A DNA stretch of 64,000 nt from Oikopleura dioica (taxonomy: Eukaryota; Chordata; Appendicularia; Copelata; Oikopleuridae). Below, piece after piece: positions 9,965-21,236 of this stretch (position 1 is its first letter; every line of letters starts with the position of its first letter). The notes beneath the pieces are model-generated. The model searched no databases. It saw only the letters and a program-made list of their open reading frames with translations, and was not told the DNA's origin. The stretch is taken from positions 12,656,501 through 12,720,500 of the forward strand of contig OU015568.1 in the NCBI GenBank assembly GCA_907165135.1, in the 5' to 3' direction. The translations under genes were made by a program, and so were the position numbers.

Positions 9965-10152
9965 ATGAAGATTTTCAAAGCTTTAGGATTACTTTTTGTC
10001 GCGACTGATGCGATGATGTCTTCAAGGCAGAGTTAAGAACAGACGTTTCTTGAGGGTTCTTTTTTTGAAAGCTCCTATTTTTAACTCTGTGAAGTGCTGC
10101 AGCTCGCAAAAATCAACGCATGCAGCGACTTCTCACTGGAAAATCCCGAAAG
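9965..10152 (+). CDS. Small secreted protein candidate (first two exons)
   Basis: A TATA box at 9921 sits 44 bp upstream of this ATG. Exon 1 encodes MKIFKALGLLFVATDAM, a plausible signal peptide, and ends at 10031 before GTTAAG. A GT-AG intron leads to exon 2 (10095-10152), which continues in frame with MLQLAKINACSDFSLENPE and ends at GTAATA. I could not place the following exon, so the 3' end is unknown. Nothing in it is recognisable, and its coding status rests on the promoter, the signal peptide and consistent splice sites. Confidence 0.4.
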
Positions 10153-10333
10153 GTAATAAATATTTGTTAATTCTACTTTGAGATGTATTTGAATCAAACT
10201 ATTTCAAACGTAGAGTTTAATCAACACTCTATATTTACGACGAAAATACTAGTTCAACAGAATGCGATTCCAGGGTTGAAATACGCTTCCTCAATGTTGT
10301 CTTCAAATATTTTATTGTTCTCAAATAAACTTG

Positions 10334-10693
10334 TCAAACTGAAGTAGGGTCTATGGCATGATTTCGGCGCGGTACTTGCAGGATGTACTTGTTGATCGGA
10401 AACGGGAACAAAAGTGCTTTGGATATTCTTGAGTTTTGATTCAAGCGAGGATTCCGCTGAATCCATTTGCAGTTACAAGCGAGCTTAAATTATCAGAAAC
10501 AAAGAACAGTAGCATTTTAAGTCTTACTGATATAAAAACACCGAGTACGATGAGAAAGCCAACCGCAACGAGGATAAGATCCTATAAGCATAAGTCACTG
10601 ACTGATGTTAGTTTAGGTAGGCCCTAATTGATGTTCTATTCATACCGCTGCTACAATAAATTCCAAGGTGTGCAAGGCGCTTTGATTATCCAT
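10334..10693 (-). CDS. Small single-pass membrane protein, unknown function
   Basis: Three short exons join in phase 0: MDNQSALHTLEFIVAA, then DLILVAVGFLIVLGVFIS, then LACNCKWIQRNP, ending ...IDPTSV with the stop at 10334. Introns begin GTATGA and GTAAGA and end in AG. The product is about 80 residues with one strong transmembrane segment followed by a basic juxtamembrane stretch with two cysteines. No family was recognised. A second open frame (10254-10466) overlaps the last exon, but it does not join the upstream exons with a matching phase and is probably a shadow. Confidence 0.5.
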
Positions 10694-10739
10694 GTTTTCT
10701 CTCTTGCTAAATATGAAATTCCGTCATGGTTTCAGCGTT

Positions 10740-10937
10740 TTATGAGAACGAAGAGACAATAGTCTGAATTCGAATGTCCTTCGAATCTAATAAATTTGCT
10801 AGACTGAGAGTAAGAGACATGTTCTTGTTGAGACAGAACAGTTCTTTCAACCAAATTATGTCCGTGATGCCCCCTGACAAGTTAACAGCCATTGTTGTGA
10901 AACTAAGTTTCAAAACAAATTGCTCCTTTGTTTTCAT
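10740..10937 (-). CDS. Short ORF of uncertain status
   Basis: A 65-codon ORF (MKTKEQFVLKLSFTTMAV...) lies between the prohibitin-2 stop and the small membrane-protein gene. It has no recognisable motif. It could be the 5' part of the neighbouring membrane-protein gene or simply noncoding. The codon pattern looks plausible, but there is no independent support. Confidence 0.22.
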   Translation of the reverse strand: MKTKEQFVLKLSFTTMAVNLSGGITDIIWLKELFCLNKNMSLTLSLANLLDSKDIRIQTIVSSFS

Positions 10938-10985
10938 AAATTAATACATTTATTCATTCTAAATGAGTTCGCAGTGATCACTTTC

Positions 10986-11985
10986 TTATTTCATCATTGT
11001 GTCGACTCCCTTGACGTCGAGCAATAAGTTTCCAGTATCCATCATAACCTGAGCAGATGTTTTAAAATGAGCTCGAATTGTTTAGGCCTGATTACCTTGT
11101 TGGGGCTTTGAGCGATGACTCGAGAGACCTTCTTTCCGTACTCTATTCTTTGAAGCTTGAGATAAGCTGGGTTTTTCTTCAGAGCTTCACCGATTAAAGT
11201 TGCGCTAGAGTAATAAAATTTATCCCGATTCGAGATGACATAATTTACGATTGAGCTTCTCCCTCAGCCGAGACAATCTTCTGCTTCTTTTCTTCTAGCG
11301 CTTGTTGAACGATGAACTTGGCTTGGAAGGCTTGCTGCTGAGCAATCTGCTTGTTTTCAATTGATTGAGTGAAGAGAGGACTAAACTGGGTATCCGTGAT
11401 AGCAACGTCATCGAGAATAATGTTAAAGTCACGTGCTCGCTGCTCGAGATCATTTCTGATAGCCATAGACACCTAGAAACTTGTCATTTCTTGTTTTAAC
11501 AGGTAAATTTTATACCTCGTTACGTTTTGTCAAAAGTGAAGCAGCATTATATTGAGCCATCACAGATTTAAGAGTGTCATGAATGATTGAGGGCAACACT
11601 TTATCAGAGAAGTCCTCACCAATAGTCTGCGCGATAATACCGATTCTGTCTGGCTGAGGGCGGTAGAGAACACGGAGACCGATGTCGACCATCTGCAAAT
11701 CAGCGGTTCCAGAGGGCGAGACGACCTTGTATGCTTGAGAACGAATGTCGTAGATCAGGGGCCACTGGAGCCATGGGATTCTAGGGCGCTTTTAGAAGAG
11801 ACTCATTTGGGTGGGACTTACTTGAAGTGCATTCCTTCGGTCTTGATGTCTTCGCTCTGGACGCCTCCGACTCGAGAGAACAAAACAGCTCTGTGACCAC
11901 CATCGACGGTGTAGATACTGTTCATAACACCGTATCCAGCGGTGAGAGCACCAAGGCCAGCATAGAGAAGCTTTTGAGTAGCCAT
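10986..11985 (-). CDS. PHB2: Prohibitin-2
   Basis: The PHB/SPFH domain is clear: GGHRAVLFSRVGGVQ, then PLIYDIRSQAYKVVSPSG, DLQMVDIGLRVLYRP, VLPSIIHDTLKSVMAQYNA and RARDFNIILDDVAITDTQF. The C-terminal coiled-coil includes QKIVSAEGEAQS and KKNPAYLKLQRI. The GGVQ and SPSG variants and the ILDDVAIT block place it with PHB2 rather than PHB1. The N terminus has a hydrophobic helix (LLYAGLGALTAGYGVMNS) that anchors it in the mitochondrial inner membrane. About five exons are separated by short introns. The ATG at 11985 directly follows TTTCAG, so an SL trans-splice acceptor abutting the start codon is likely. Confidence 0.96.
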
Positions 11986-12792
11986 CTGAAATCTGAAACA
12001 TATTGAGTTGGTCAACATAACTGTTACTTTTTTCGTTTATTTTTAAACTTTCTAAAAGGCACACGCAATGTTGAAGCAACTTGGAAGGCACTGGATATGG
12101 ATTTTTGGGAGGAATTTTACACTTTCAGAACTTTTCGTTTCGTTTGAAATAAATGAATTGCAAAAGTACATGAATCGTCAAATGAATGAGTATGTATCGC
12201 TATCGTAGTACTGCGAGTCCTCCGACGGTATCTTTTGCACGGGAAATTAGAAAAATATAAAGAGACTAATTAGGCACGATGACCCGATTGTAACATCTAA
12301 GAATTATAGCTTGAAATAATGAGATATGAAAAGATAGCAATGATCAGAAAAAATTGATGGTTATATTTTTGAATTCGCACTACCCGGATTAAGTTAAACT
12401 TCATACACTTTTTGTATGGAATAGAGGTTCTTTGAAGCGATTTAATTATGTTTTCATGGGTTTTTAAAGTGGTCAACAGCAACGAAAAATAACATGAATA
12501 AGAAATAATGTAAAAAAATATTGCAGATTTTCCCAAGCAGTTTGGTGGTGGTGAACAAAATATGTTTTTTTTGTTATTTTCATAGAGTTATAGCTAAGAA
12601 AAGTAAGTTGGTTCCATTTTGGAAATGGTACAGCAGGTGGTTTGAGGTAACTTGGATAGAAATTAAATTAACCGTGAGGGGAACGACGGCTTCTCCAGAA
12701 TCAAAAATGGATTTGGCTTGTGAACAAGTCGCCAACTCGCATTCTCGAGTCGATCCTTTTTAGTGGAATATATGAATTAAGAGTTGCTGGCT
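11986..12792. other. Intergenic region
   Basis: AT-rich sequence between the prohibitin-2 start and the TMEM19 stop. Short ORFs on both strands (12297-12536 minus, 12521-12763 plus) show no conserved features. It should hold the upstream region of PHB2. No repeats or RNA genes were recognised. Confidence 0.5.
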
Positions 12793-14063
12793 TTAGGCGG
12801 AAGCAAGGCGCTTATGCAGCAACTGGAAACACAATGGACCAAATAAAGCAGCAGAAGTAGCGCTCAGAATGTTAACAGCGTGATTATCGAGAATGTCTTG
12901 GCCGGATATATGGCTGAAAGAAGAATTTTACTTCCTGTCGAAGAGAGGTAGCACTTACATAACACCATCGCCAGGTTCAGAGACGATAAGTCGGGTGTCA
13001 AGGTCTTTTCCCGAAAACTGGAAGAGCGCCCCTAGTACTGAGTCTATTGCTGATCCAAATAAGCCTAAGAAAAGATGAAAATAAAAGCATTTCTTGCGAA
13101 CATTTACCTGTAAGCGCTAGGCTCAAGAAAAGCACCTTCGCAACCAGCTTCCCACTGTCATCGGCAAAGTCAATTCCATTTGTCCACCAGAGACCAGCAA
13201 GAACACAGACAGCAATCCAAGCCCCAGCAAGAGCAGCTGCCACGAAGCCAACGAGCGAAACGCCTCCATTGGTTCCTCTCGGAACTTTTTTGAATGGAGG
13301 AATGATGAGTCGACACATGGGCAGCTTTTCTTTTTTCACGTCCTTGCTATTGTCGAGTGTTTTCGACTGTTTTCCGCGTTTCTTTTCGCCCAAGCGTAGA
13401 ACAGAACCTATTTCCGACGACCATGTATCTGCTGTCGAGCAGACAATCGTCCCGGTTATTGCTAAGAAGACTTACTCGACGGTCAATGAATAATGACTTT
13501 ACCTAAAAAGAACCAGCTAGCGTCAATCCCTCGTGGCTGATTGAGTGTGAATGTCTTGGACTCCTGAACAGCCAGGTATAGCAGGCTGTATGCACATGCA
13601 ACTCCACCATTACAGATGACCTGAAAACGAAAGAATTGGGAATATGGGGTGGATAGAGACATACGTTGATAGCGTTTCTTCTGGTGTTTCCAGAGTGATG
13701 ATCTGGATCGAACTCTTTTTTCTGGTCCTTCTTGAACTTTGACCAGTACATGCTGCTAATGAAGAAAGCAAGAATAGCTAAACTTTTGATTAGGCAAACT
13801 CCGATTGAAAATTGATTACCGATAAAGAATACAGAACTAGCAGCGAATAGGATAATTCCTACTAGAATAGAAGCGAGCCTTCCATCAGGCGTAAGCTTGT
13901 TTGCCGATTTCATTGCAATTAAAACGCCAGATATTAGACCCAGGAGCGCGCGCAGGTGGCAACCCTCCGGCAGCGGATGAAGTGGCGGCTTCACTTCTCG
14001 TAATACCAGGCAGGGGATGGCCATCAACGCGGCCACCAGCGATACAAACAACGTAAACCGCAT
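12793..14063 (-). CDS. TMEM19: TMEM19 (DUF92 family multi-pass membrane protein)
   Basis: Reading exons through short introns gives a DUF92 protein. It has N-terminal hydrophobic helices, SANKLTPDGRLASILVGI, NAINVICNGGVACAYSLLYL, and CSTADTWSSEIG (the family's D-T-W-A-S-E-like block). Next come KVPRGTNGGVSLVGFVAA (TNGGV motif), LFGSAIDSVLGALFQFSG and ILDNHAVNILSA, with the stop at 12793. In vertebrate TMEM19 the same blocks occur in the same order. Function is unknown; plant and bacterial DUF92 relatives include phytyl-phosphate kinase-like proteins. The first exon (13940-14063) is more GC-rich than its surroundings and encodes the first TM helix. The ATG at 14063 is the best start, but its upstream context is weak. 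Confidence 0.85.
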
Positions 14064-14367
14064 TTTTCACCAGGGCCTCATCTGAACAAAAAATTTCACG
14101 GTCAAAAAAAGGTCACAAAGAGCGGCAAACAGTGTCGCGTGAGTTTTTATTCTGAAAAAGAAAAAAAATAAAAACAAACAACACAGATTGGAAATGTGAA
14201 CAAAGCGCGCTCTTCGACCAATTAAGTTTGAGAACGATGAGGGATGAGTGCTTCATGAGATAGGGAAGATAGCGATAAGGCATGAGAAACGATTTACGGT
14301 ATAAGTAAGTCAGAGGCTGGGAGTAGACGGCAGGTACTGATAAAGCAAGCAGTGAGTGTTGAAAGGT
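14064..14367. other. Short intergenic region
   Basis: The region upstream of TMEM19 and downstream of the RRM-Tudor gene. It contains an A-rich tract near 14155-14180 and no gene I can support. Confidence 0.5.
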
Positions 14368-17012
14368 TTATGGCTCGGTTTCAGAGGGAGAATTTGAACT
14401 TTCTGTCCATGGAACTCGCTCGTATGGAACGTCGATATATGCACGAGGAACACATTCAAGAGTTTTAAGTGATTCCGCGGATTTATCCTTGTCTCCAAAT
14501 GCAATTGCCAAGACGCGCATTTCAAGTGAATCGGCCCGCGGAAACTCTGGCGCACAGAAGTTCTCATCGGGTATCTGGATCCAGCAAGTTTTCCCTTCAG
14601 ACGCTAAAAAGATTAAAATATTCACTATCAATAAAGTTGACTAACTTTCAAGGAAACGAAACATCGCATCATGGTCAATCCTTTCGTCGTCTCCTGGGAT
14701 GTAATCTCCGATTATAAACGGAATTCCCTGCGCCGGAAGCTCCCAAAATTCTCTTGGCCGATTGAGAGAGATTACTAATTAAACTTTGAAGACGCTTTAA
14801 TTTTCTATTCCTTACCATCAACAAGTTGAATATGTCCGTAGTCAATGAAATAAACGCGATGCAGCTTATCTTCGTCTCCTAAGTAAACTCCTCTGTAAAC
14901 TTTTTCATCGTAAATAGCCGTCACAAATGATCCAACTTTGACTGTTCCGATTGGTCGAATATGATCTATTTTATCCAAAAGTGCCTTTTCTAAAGACCAG
15001 AGTTCAACTGAAGAGTCCACATCTTGACCCCAAATGAACGAGCCCGAAGGATCGTAACGAGTTATTTTCACGGTCATCAAATCGTCGTTCGGCTATTAAG
15101 ACATAATGAGTTGATAAACTAAAATTCACAAAAGTCTTACCCAAGGAAGATTGTAGATAATGTTAGTAGGTGAACTTGAACATGAGATAGAACTACACCC
15201 AGAGGCTGCCGTATGTTGTGTATTGCCTGACATAACGCTTTGATTTTCGTCAAAGACTTGACGCTCGGTATCTTTCACTATTTCAGGAGCATTGAGGCTT
15301 ATTTCCGATAGTTTTGAGTTGACACTTGAAGAAGTTACGCTAAGGTTGTCTGATGCTGGGGATGGTACTCTTTTCTCTTGTTTTTGGCCAGCTGCATGTT
15401 GCTTTTGAGATTCGAAAGGAGCTGTAGAGCGAGATATATTCTGTTCTGTTTCATTCTTTTGCGTGTCAATTTTAGACGCTTCTTCGAGCTCAAAAATAAG
15501 GCTGCTGACTTCGCTACTGGAATTTGAAGAATTACTCGACGAGGTGGTTTTTGGTACAGCTGATAAGTCTTCTCGGTCGGTTGAAGGCTTCGAGGGAGAG
15601 TTTTTAGAGGGTGAAGGGCTTGAGGCGCTGCGTTGAAGCACGAGAGGACCGTTAGCTGGTTGCTTGAAGATCACCCCGGGAATTGATGGGGCGCGCTGGA
15701 GGTTCATTGGCGATTGTGATGGATAGTTTCGCCTGACTGAGTGGCCAGATTCTCCAGGCACGAACTCACGAACCTTAGAAGGTGACTTGAATTTGAAGCT
15801 CTCATTTTGTGAGCGAATTGATGGCGAGTCGCTCTCAAGAAAGTTCAATTCCTCCAGTATTTTAGAGAAATGAGTCATGTTGTTTTCTGGATGCTTTTTG
15901 TATAATTGGACCATTTGGGGTTCGCCGGAATCAAAAGGGATGATGAAGCAGGAGTAGCCATTCAGGTTTTGGTTCTTCTCGTCGAGGTACATATTGAAGA
16001 TCGATCTACATAAATTTTGGTCGCTTTCACTGTTGAACTTTTCTGGCTCGTAGATTTTACACTTCACGATTTCACTATTGCCTGGTGCTCTGTACAGCTT
16101 CTTGTTGAAAACTTTTCTAATTTCGCCAGTAATAAGCTCGATTTCAGAGTATCCAAAGGGACTCTCATTTGGCACTCTGATCGTTGCCAATTGAGGGATG
16201 ACTTTTTCATCCTTTTCCGACTCTAGCAAGTATATACAGGTCGAGTTGCGCATCTGTGGAGTAAGTTGAAGTTGAGTCAGCGATTCTAATTTGAAGTCAC
16301 TTTGGTGGAAGCTGTTTTTAACCACGGTGAAGAACGGTAGAGAAACAGATTCTGGTATGATTTCTGCTGTAAAGCCTCCCTTCGCGTTTGGATGCATAGA
16401 ACTTTGTGTATCTGTATGATGGCATCTGTTTTGGAAGCCATTGTATCGTGGGTTCTGGTAGTCATTCTGATTCGCACCGTCGAAAAAGTTTGTCCTGCGA
16501 TACGCTACTCTTGCGCTTTTCGGAATGTGGACTTTTGCGCTTATTCCGCCATAATCCCTGCCTCCTGGACCTGGGCCTCCAAGGAACATCGGTCTTGATT
16601 CGTTATTGAAATGTCTGTAAGGTCCTCTATTGGAGTTTATCATCTTCTCCACTCTAGCTGCAACTTCGGGCGAATTAAACGTTGCATACGCGAAGTTCGA
16701 GTTACTAAATCTATATTAGCTTTTTAGGTGATGATTCGTTACCAACCTGCTTTTTCGGTCTGGCTTGATTCTGAGAGAAAGGAGAGTTCCATCCACTTCG
16801 TTGCAAATATTGTTGAGGAGTCTCTCAATATCCCCTTCACCGTGCATTTTGGGAATGTTAAACAAAGCGACTTGTGTGCCATCCTGACAGTCGAATGCGT
16901 TCTCGCTGCTAGAAACCTCCTCGAAATATTCTCTATGATTGCCTCTATAGTTGCTAGTGTGGCTGCCTTGGTAATCTGCAAAGAAATCATCTCTATTGCG
17001 TGATCCCGTCAT
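14368..17012 (-). CDS. RRM plus Tudor domain protein (TDRD-like)
   Basis: The ATG at 17012 lies one base after a TTCTAG acceptor-like site. An N-terminal RRM is split over two exons: QVALFNIPKMHGEGDIERLL (RNP2 region) and SNSNFAYATFNSPEVAARVE (RNP1 region). A long low-complexity, serine-rich linker follows, including several proline and serine clusters. The C-terminal exons contain a Tudor core (GSFVTAIYDEKVYRGVYLG and VYFIDYG), which in the family binds symmetrically dimethylated arginine. RRM plus Tudor resembles TDRD10 and suggests a germline or piRNA RNP role (inference). The total is about 800 residues. It is the last gene of a four-gene same-strand run. Confidence 0.8.
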
Positions 17013-17228
17013 TCTAGAACATTCTCGAATTAGCACTCGATTGGAGAACCTTGGAGTTTATTGAAAATTTCTGTCTATCATATGCGGATTTCAGAATGCA
17101 ATATTTTGTAAGAATTTGTTAATGATTTTTCAGCAATGATTTTACTAGTAGAAGAAAAAAGGAAAAGAGGAGAATTAGCACTCCCCAGGCAGATCAGTGT
17201 GAGCGTGGGTGGTCGGACGTTGTCTAAA

Positions 17229-17492
17229 TTAGGCGTAGTAGAGCTCGAGTGAACAGCCGTCGTTGATCTCGTAGTCGTAGAGGGTGACGTTGTCCTTGAA
17301 CACGGTGTACCACTTCTTGAGAACGATCTTCTCATATCTACGCAAGCTTGAAAACACCAAAAACTACGCGAATTCGTACCTGGTACCAGTCTGCGCGGCG
17401 ACTAGCTTTTTCAAGTCACCAACAGTATCCTGCGGGTTGCACTTGATTCTAACCTTTTTGCCCAATCGATCATTAACGATGATTTCTATCAT
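17229..17492 (-). CDS. UBL5: Ubiquitin-like protein 5 (Hub1/UBL5)
   Basis: Two exons separated by a 42-nt GT-AG intron (17338-17379) encode a 73-residue protein: [55 protein letters not shown], ending SLELYYA. It is almost collinear with human UBL5, including the C-terminal di-tyrosine in place of a di-glycine. By family it is a non-conjugated ubiquitin fold that binds spliceosomal proteins and promotes non-canonical splice-site use. That is interesting here, because this genome appears to use unusual introns. It lies between eIF4A3 and the RRM-Tudor gene on the same strand. Confidence 0.97.
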
Positions 17493-17880
17493 TTTTATTC
17501 TTAAGTTTTTCTTGTCAGTGTTGCTAGCTTTACGACATCAAAAGTATTTTTTTGTTGTTGAAAAGAAAAAATGACTAGAGGCAAAAATGTTTTCTCGGAA
17601 AGAGTGAGCTGACTTTGACAATTCATTATTTCAGGGCAATGTTAGCTCTTTAAAAATTTTTCTAGGAAGAAACATGAGTCAAAGATAGAAGGTAGAGAAA
17701 GAACACGGTAAGATAAGAAACAAAATTTGCCTTTTTAATTTTTTTTTAATAGATGTGAGTAGTTCAGGAGGGCAGTATCAAGAGACTGAACGGAGTTACA
17801 ATAACTTGTTTCGCTTTTAAATGTCGTTGCTTTTAATGATGGTGCTTTCTTTTCGTTTTATTGGTCAAATTCTTCTACAG

Positions 17881-18356
17881 TTAGATCAAGTCCGCTACGT
17901 TCATTGGCATTTCATCAATCTGAGTCGAGTAATACTGTTCAATATCTCGCAGAATTCGAATATCGTCGTTCTTAAATATTTCGCTGAAAAGAAAGGCAAA
18001 AAGAAGTCCCTTACTCTGACAAAGTTGATGGCAACACCCTTTCGTCCATATCGACCGGATCGGCCGATTCTGTGGATGTACAACTCACGATTGTTCGGCA
18101 GATCGTAGTTGATGATCAGCGAGACCTTTTGGGAAAGTGGGTTATCAAGAGCGATAAGAGCTGAGAAAGGCGTACCTGTGGGACGTCGAGACCACGGGCC
18201 CAAACGTCGGTGGAAATGAGAACTCGAGTCTGACCGGATCGGAACTCGCGCATAATCTCGTTTCGTTCCTTCTGTGGCATGTCTCCGTGCATCGCCGAGA
18301 CTGTGAAGTTCGCCTCTCGCATCTTTTCGGCGAGCCAGTCGACCTTTCTCTTTGTG

Positions 18357-18387
<31 letters not shown>

Positions 18388-19301
18388 GCGTGTCGTAGAG
18401 ATCACAGAGGGTGTCGAACTTCCATTCTTCGCGCTCAACGGCGACGAAAAACTGCTTGATACCTTCGAGCGTCAGTTCATCACGCTTGACGAGGATTCGG
18501 ATCGGGTCAGACATGAATTTGTGGGTCATCTCGAGGATCTCGTGGGGAAGGGTGGCGGAGACGAGGACGACCTGGGTTGCTGGAGGAAGGTATCGGTAGA
18601 CATCGTAGATTTGTTCTGAAATTGCGTCAAAGTTGAAGCGATAAAAAACGATGTACCTTTGAACCCTCTGTTCAACATCTCGTCGGCTTCATCAAGAATC
18701 AAGAGCTTGATGTTTCGAGTTCTCAAGTTTCGTCGACGAATCATGTCGAAAGTACGACCAGGAGTACCAACGACGACGTGCTGACCGAAATCGAGCTTTC
18801 GGATATCCTCTCCTACGTTCGTTCCACCAATGCACACGTGCGCCTAAGCACTTCAATAGCATCGGAAACAGTTTATAATTATACCTGGACATTCATGTAA
18901 TCACCGAGGGCGAGGATGACTTTCTGGACTTGCTGGGCCAATTCTCGAGTGGGGCAGAGGATGAGAGCTTGGGTCTCTCGGACAGAAGTGTCGAGGACCT
19001 GGAGAGTGGAGATCGAGAAAGTGGCAGTCTTACCAGTACCGGACTGGGCTTGAGCGATGACGTCACGGCCCTAGAAACGCTTGACATCAAGGAAGAGAAT
19101 GCTAGTTACCTTGATGATCTGCTTGATGGCTCTCTGCTGGATGGCCGAAGGTTTCTCAAAGCCATAAGCGTAGATACCTCTCAAGAGGTCCTCTCTGATG
19201 CCCATGGAGTCGAAGGTTGGGACAACATCGACCTCTTCAGAGGTCTCGAACTCGACCTTCTGGAGCTCATCATCAAGCGCCTTGCGTGCACGGGAACTCA
19301 T
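17881..19301 (-). CDS. EIF4A3: eIF4A3, exon junction complex DEAD-box helicase
   Basis: All DEAD-box motifs are visible: AQSGTGKT (I), PTRELAQQ (Ia), GTPGRTFD (Ib), DEADEMLN (II), SATLP (III), [10 protein letters not shown] (V) and [10 protein letters not shown] (VI). The block [20 protein letters not shown] and the tail [12 protein letters not shown] identify eIF4A3 rather than eIF4A1/2. About 395 residues in four or so exons. The start at 19301 is preceded by TTTTATCTCTCAG one base upstream, a strong candidate trans-splice acceptor. Its role is RNA clamping in the exon junction complex and NMD (family knowledge). Confidence 0.97.
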
Positions 19302-19497
19302 TCTGAGAGATAAAAGCGATAAATTAAAAGAGACAAGACATTTTTCTGCGCTGTTCCATTCATGTTCTGTCGAATGAAGGTTCAGGTACAGTAGGGAAGG
19401 ATTCATTCTAAGGTCAATACAATCAGTAGCGCAGTAGAGGAGCTTTCTGGAAGGGGGAGAGTCAGGGAGTGTTTATTCTTCGTTCGGGGATCTTTCT

Positions 19498-20624
19498 TTA
19501 CTTCTTCGGTGGCGGTCTGTAGATGCCAACCACGACTGCGTGATCTCTTTCGTAGGGCTCCAAGGTCAACTGTTCCTGAGGCTTCATTTTCTCAGCCTTC
19601 ATCTTTTTGACCTAAAAAACAAAAGGAAACTCCGATGAATAAATTCGGCATACCTCGGACGCGAAAACGGCTTCTGGCTTGGCAGTGGAGTCGATGCAAG
19701 AGGCCTTGATCGAGATGACAAAGTGACCCTCCGCTTTCAAAAAGTGGTGGGCATTGAGAGCCACGATTCGGGTCTGATCGGGCTGGGCAACGTCAGCGAA
19801 AACACAGTCAACCATGCCGACGAGCATTCTGTATTTGTGGGGGTGTCGGGCATCCTCGATGATGGGGACGATGTTGGTTCGCTTCTTCGCGACGTTGAGA
19901 AGATCTCGGCCGGATCTGTGGGAGAATTCAACGGCGTAGACGAGACCTTCTGGTCCGACGATATCAGACACGTGAGAAACAGTAGTTCCCGAGGCAGCAC
20001 CAAGATAAAGAACCTGAAAAACTATTGAAGGGAGTAGAAAGGGAAGGACTTACTCTTTTGCCAGGAGCGATGTGGATTTTATCAACACCACCGAGAATAG
20101 CAGCAGCGAGCTTAGATCGGAAAGGATTCCACGATCTGTATTCGACTTTCTGGATTGGGTTGGCAGATCCTTCTGGAGCTGGAACCTCAACCTGAGGAAT
20201 ATTTTTAAGCAAAGAATTCGAGCAAGCTATATTTACCTCAATTTTCTTTTCACCGTAGACGGTATCGCCAGGGACCAAGTTCTTGGTGACAAGAACGTCT
20301 TCCTTGCCCTTGGCGATGAAGACTCCTCCGTGTCTGTGGGGCTCGACGATGACCTTGGCACCGCCACCTCGAGCACCCCCTCGGCCACCTCCGCGTCCAC
20401 CGCCTCGTCCACGTCCGCCACCTCGACCTCCGCCGCGGCCGCCGAATCCACCGCGTCCGCCGCCTCGGCCTCCGCCTGAAAAGACAAGATAGAATCTTTT
20501 GAATAGAAAATCCCTGTTTACCTCGGCCACCGCCTCGTCCGCCTCCACGGCCTCTTCCGCCGCCTCTACCTCCACCTCGGCCTCCAAATGGAGCTGGTAG
20601 TGGTGCTGGTGCCATTGGAGCCAT
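19498..20624 (-). CDS. FBL: Fibrillarin, snoRNP 2'-O-methyltransferase
   Basis: The N-terminal GAR domain (repeated RGGG/RGGF units) spans two exons and begins [19 protein letters not shown]. The methyltransferase domain follows: [58 protein letters not shown] (AdoMet-binding loop) and [13 protein letters not shown], ending [19 protein letters not shown]. It is about 310 residues. It is nucleolar, directs C/D-box-guided ribose methylation and also methylates histone H2A (family knowledge). It is first in transcription order of the FBL, eIF4A3, UBL5, RRM-Tudor run. The ATG at 20624 is a few bases after TTCTAG. Confidence 0.97.
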
Positions 20625-21236
20625 ATTTCTAGAATAAACAAATATTTAATCGGCGGAGTAAATTTAAGATTTTGCAGGAGATTCTCTTAATAAATTAATG
20701 ACTAACTAAAATGACTAATAAACACGTAGAATAGGGATTTATCGCAGGGAAAGACATTTCTCTCTTAGAATTTTTGTTGGCGCATGTTTGGCGGCCAATG
20801 GGAGCGTGCGAAAGAACAAAAATCACTCATCCGGGCTGGATCGAACCACCGCCCGCGTAAAACTGGAAAGCTCGTAGTTTTCAAGAACAACCTTGGTTAA
20901 ATCTTTATTTCTTTTGTTTTTTAAAATACGTTATCTGATATCATCAAAGCCAGATTTATTTGTTTATATGAATATTTTTTTCTTGCAAAATTTATAAAGA
21001 ATCGAAAATAAAGGAGTTTTAGACTCAAGAATTTGATTATCTGAATATAAAAAAATGATACTACAATATATCTGAATTTCATCAGACTCCAAGCCAATAA
21101 AATATTGATATGAAAGCGTAAAAATGAAATCAACGAAGGCGTGGCGTAACACATAAAAAGTTATATTTTCGCCGCCCAGTGAATTGTGAGTCACTTGGAA
21201 AGTTTGTACGCTTTTCGGCAAGAGTCAATTTAAAAA
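20625..21236. other. Intergenic region (divergent promoters of FBL and FAH)
   Basis: This 0.6-kb region separates the divergent fibrillarin and FAH genes. It is AT-rich in its right two thirds, and ORFs there (20921-21221 minus) look spurious. A GC-rich spot near 20825-20865 contains a GGTTCGATCC-like T-loop on the minus strand, but no full tRNA cloverleaf can be drawn. Confidence 0.55.

Noticed and set aside
13047..13493. 148-residue plus-strand ORF
   Set aside because: Antisense shadow of TMEM19 exons.
13940..14070. GC-rich, bacterial-looking start of a gene, suspected contamination
   Set aside because: It continues in frame into clear TMEM19/DUF92 sequence and supplies the expected first transmembrane helix.
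20072..20479. Plus-strand Ser/Ala-rich ORFs over fibrillarin
   Set aside because: Antisense shadow of the GAR-domain repeats.
20825..20865. Possible tRNA on the minus strand (GGTTCGATCC T-loop-like sequence)
   Set aside because: T-stem pairing is poor, the would-be anticodon loop has the wrong length and no matching acceptor strand is present.
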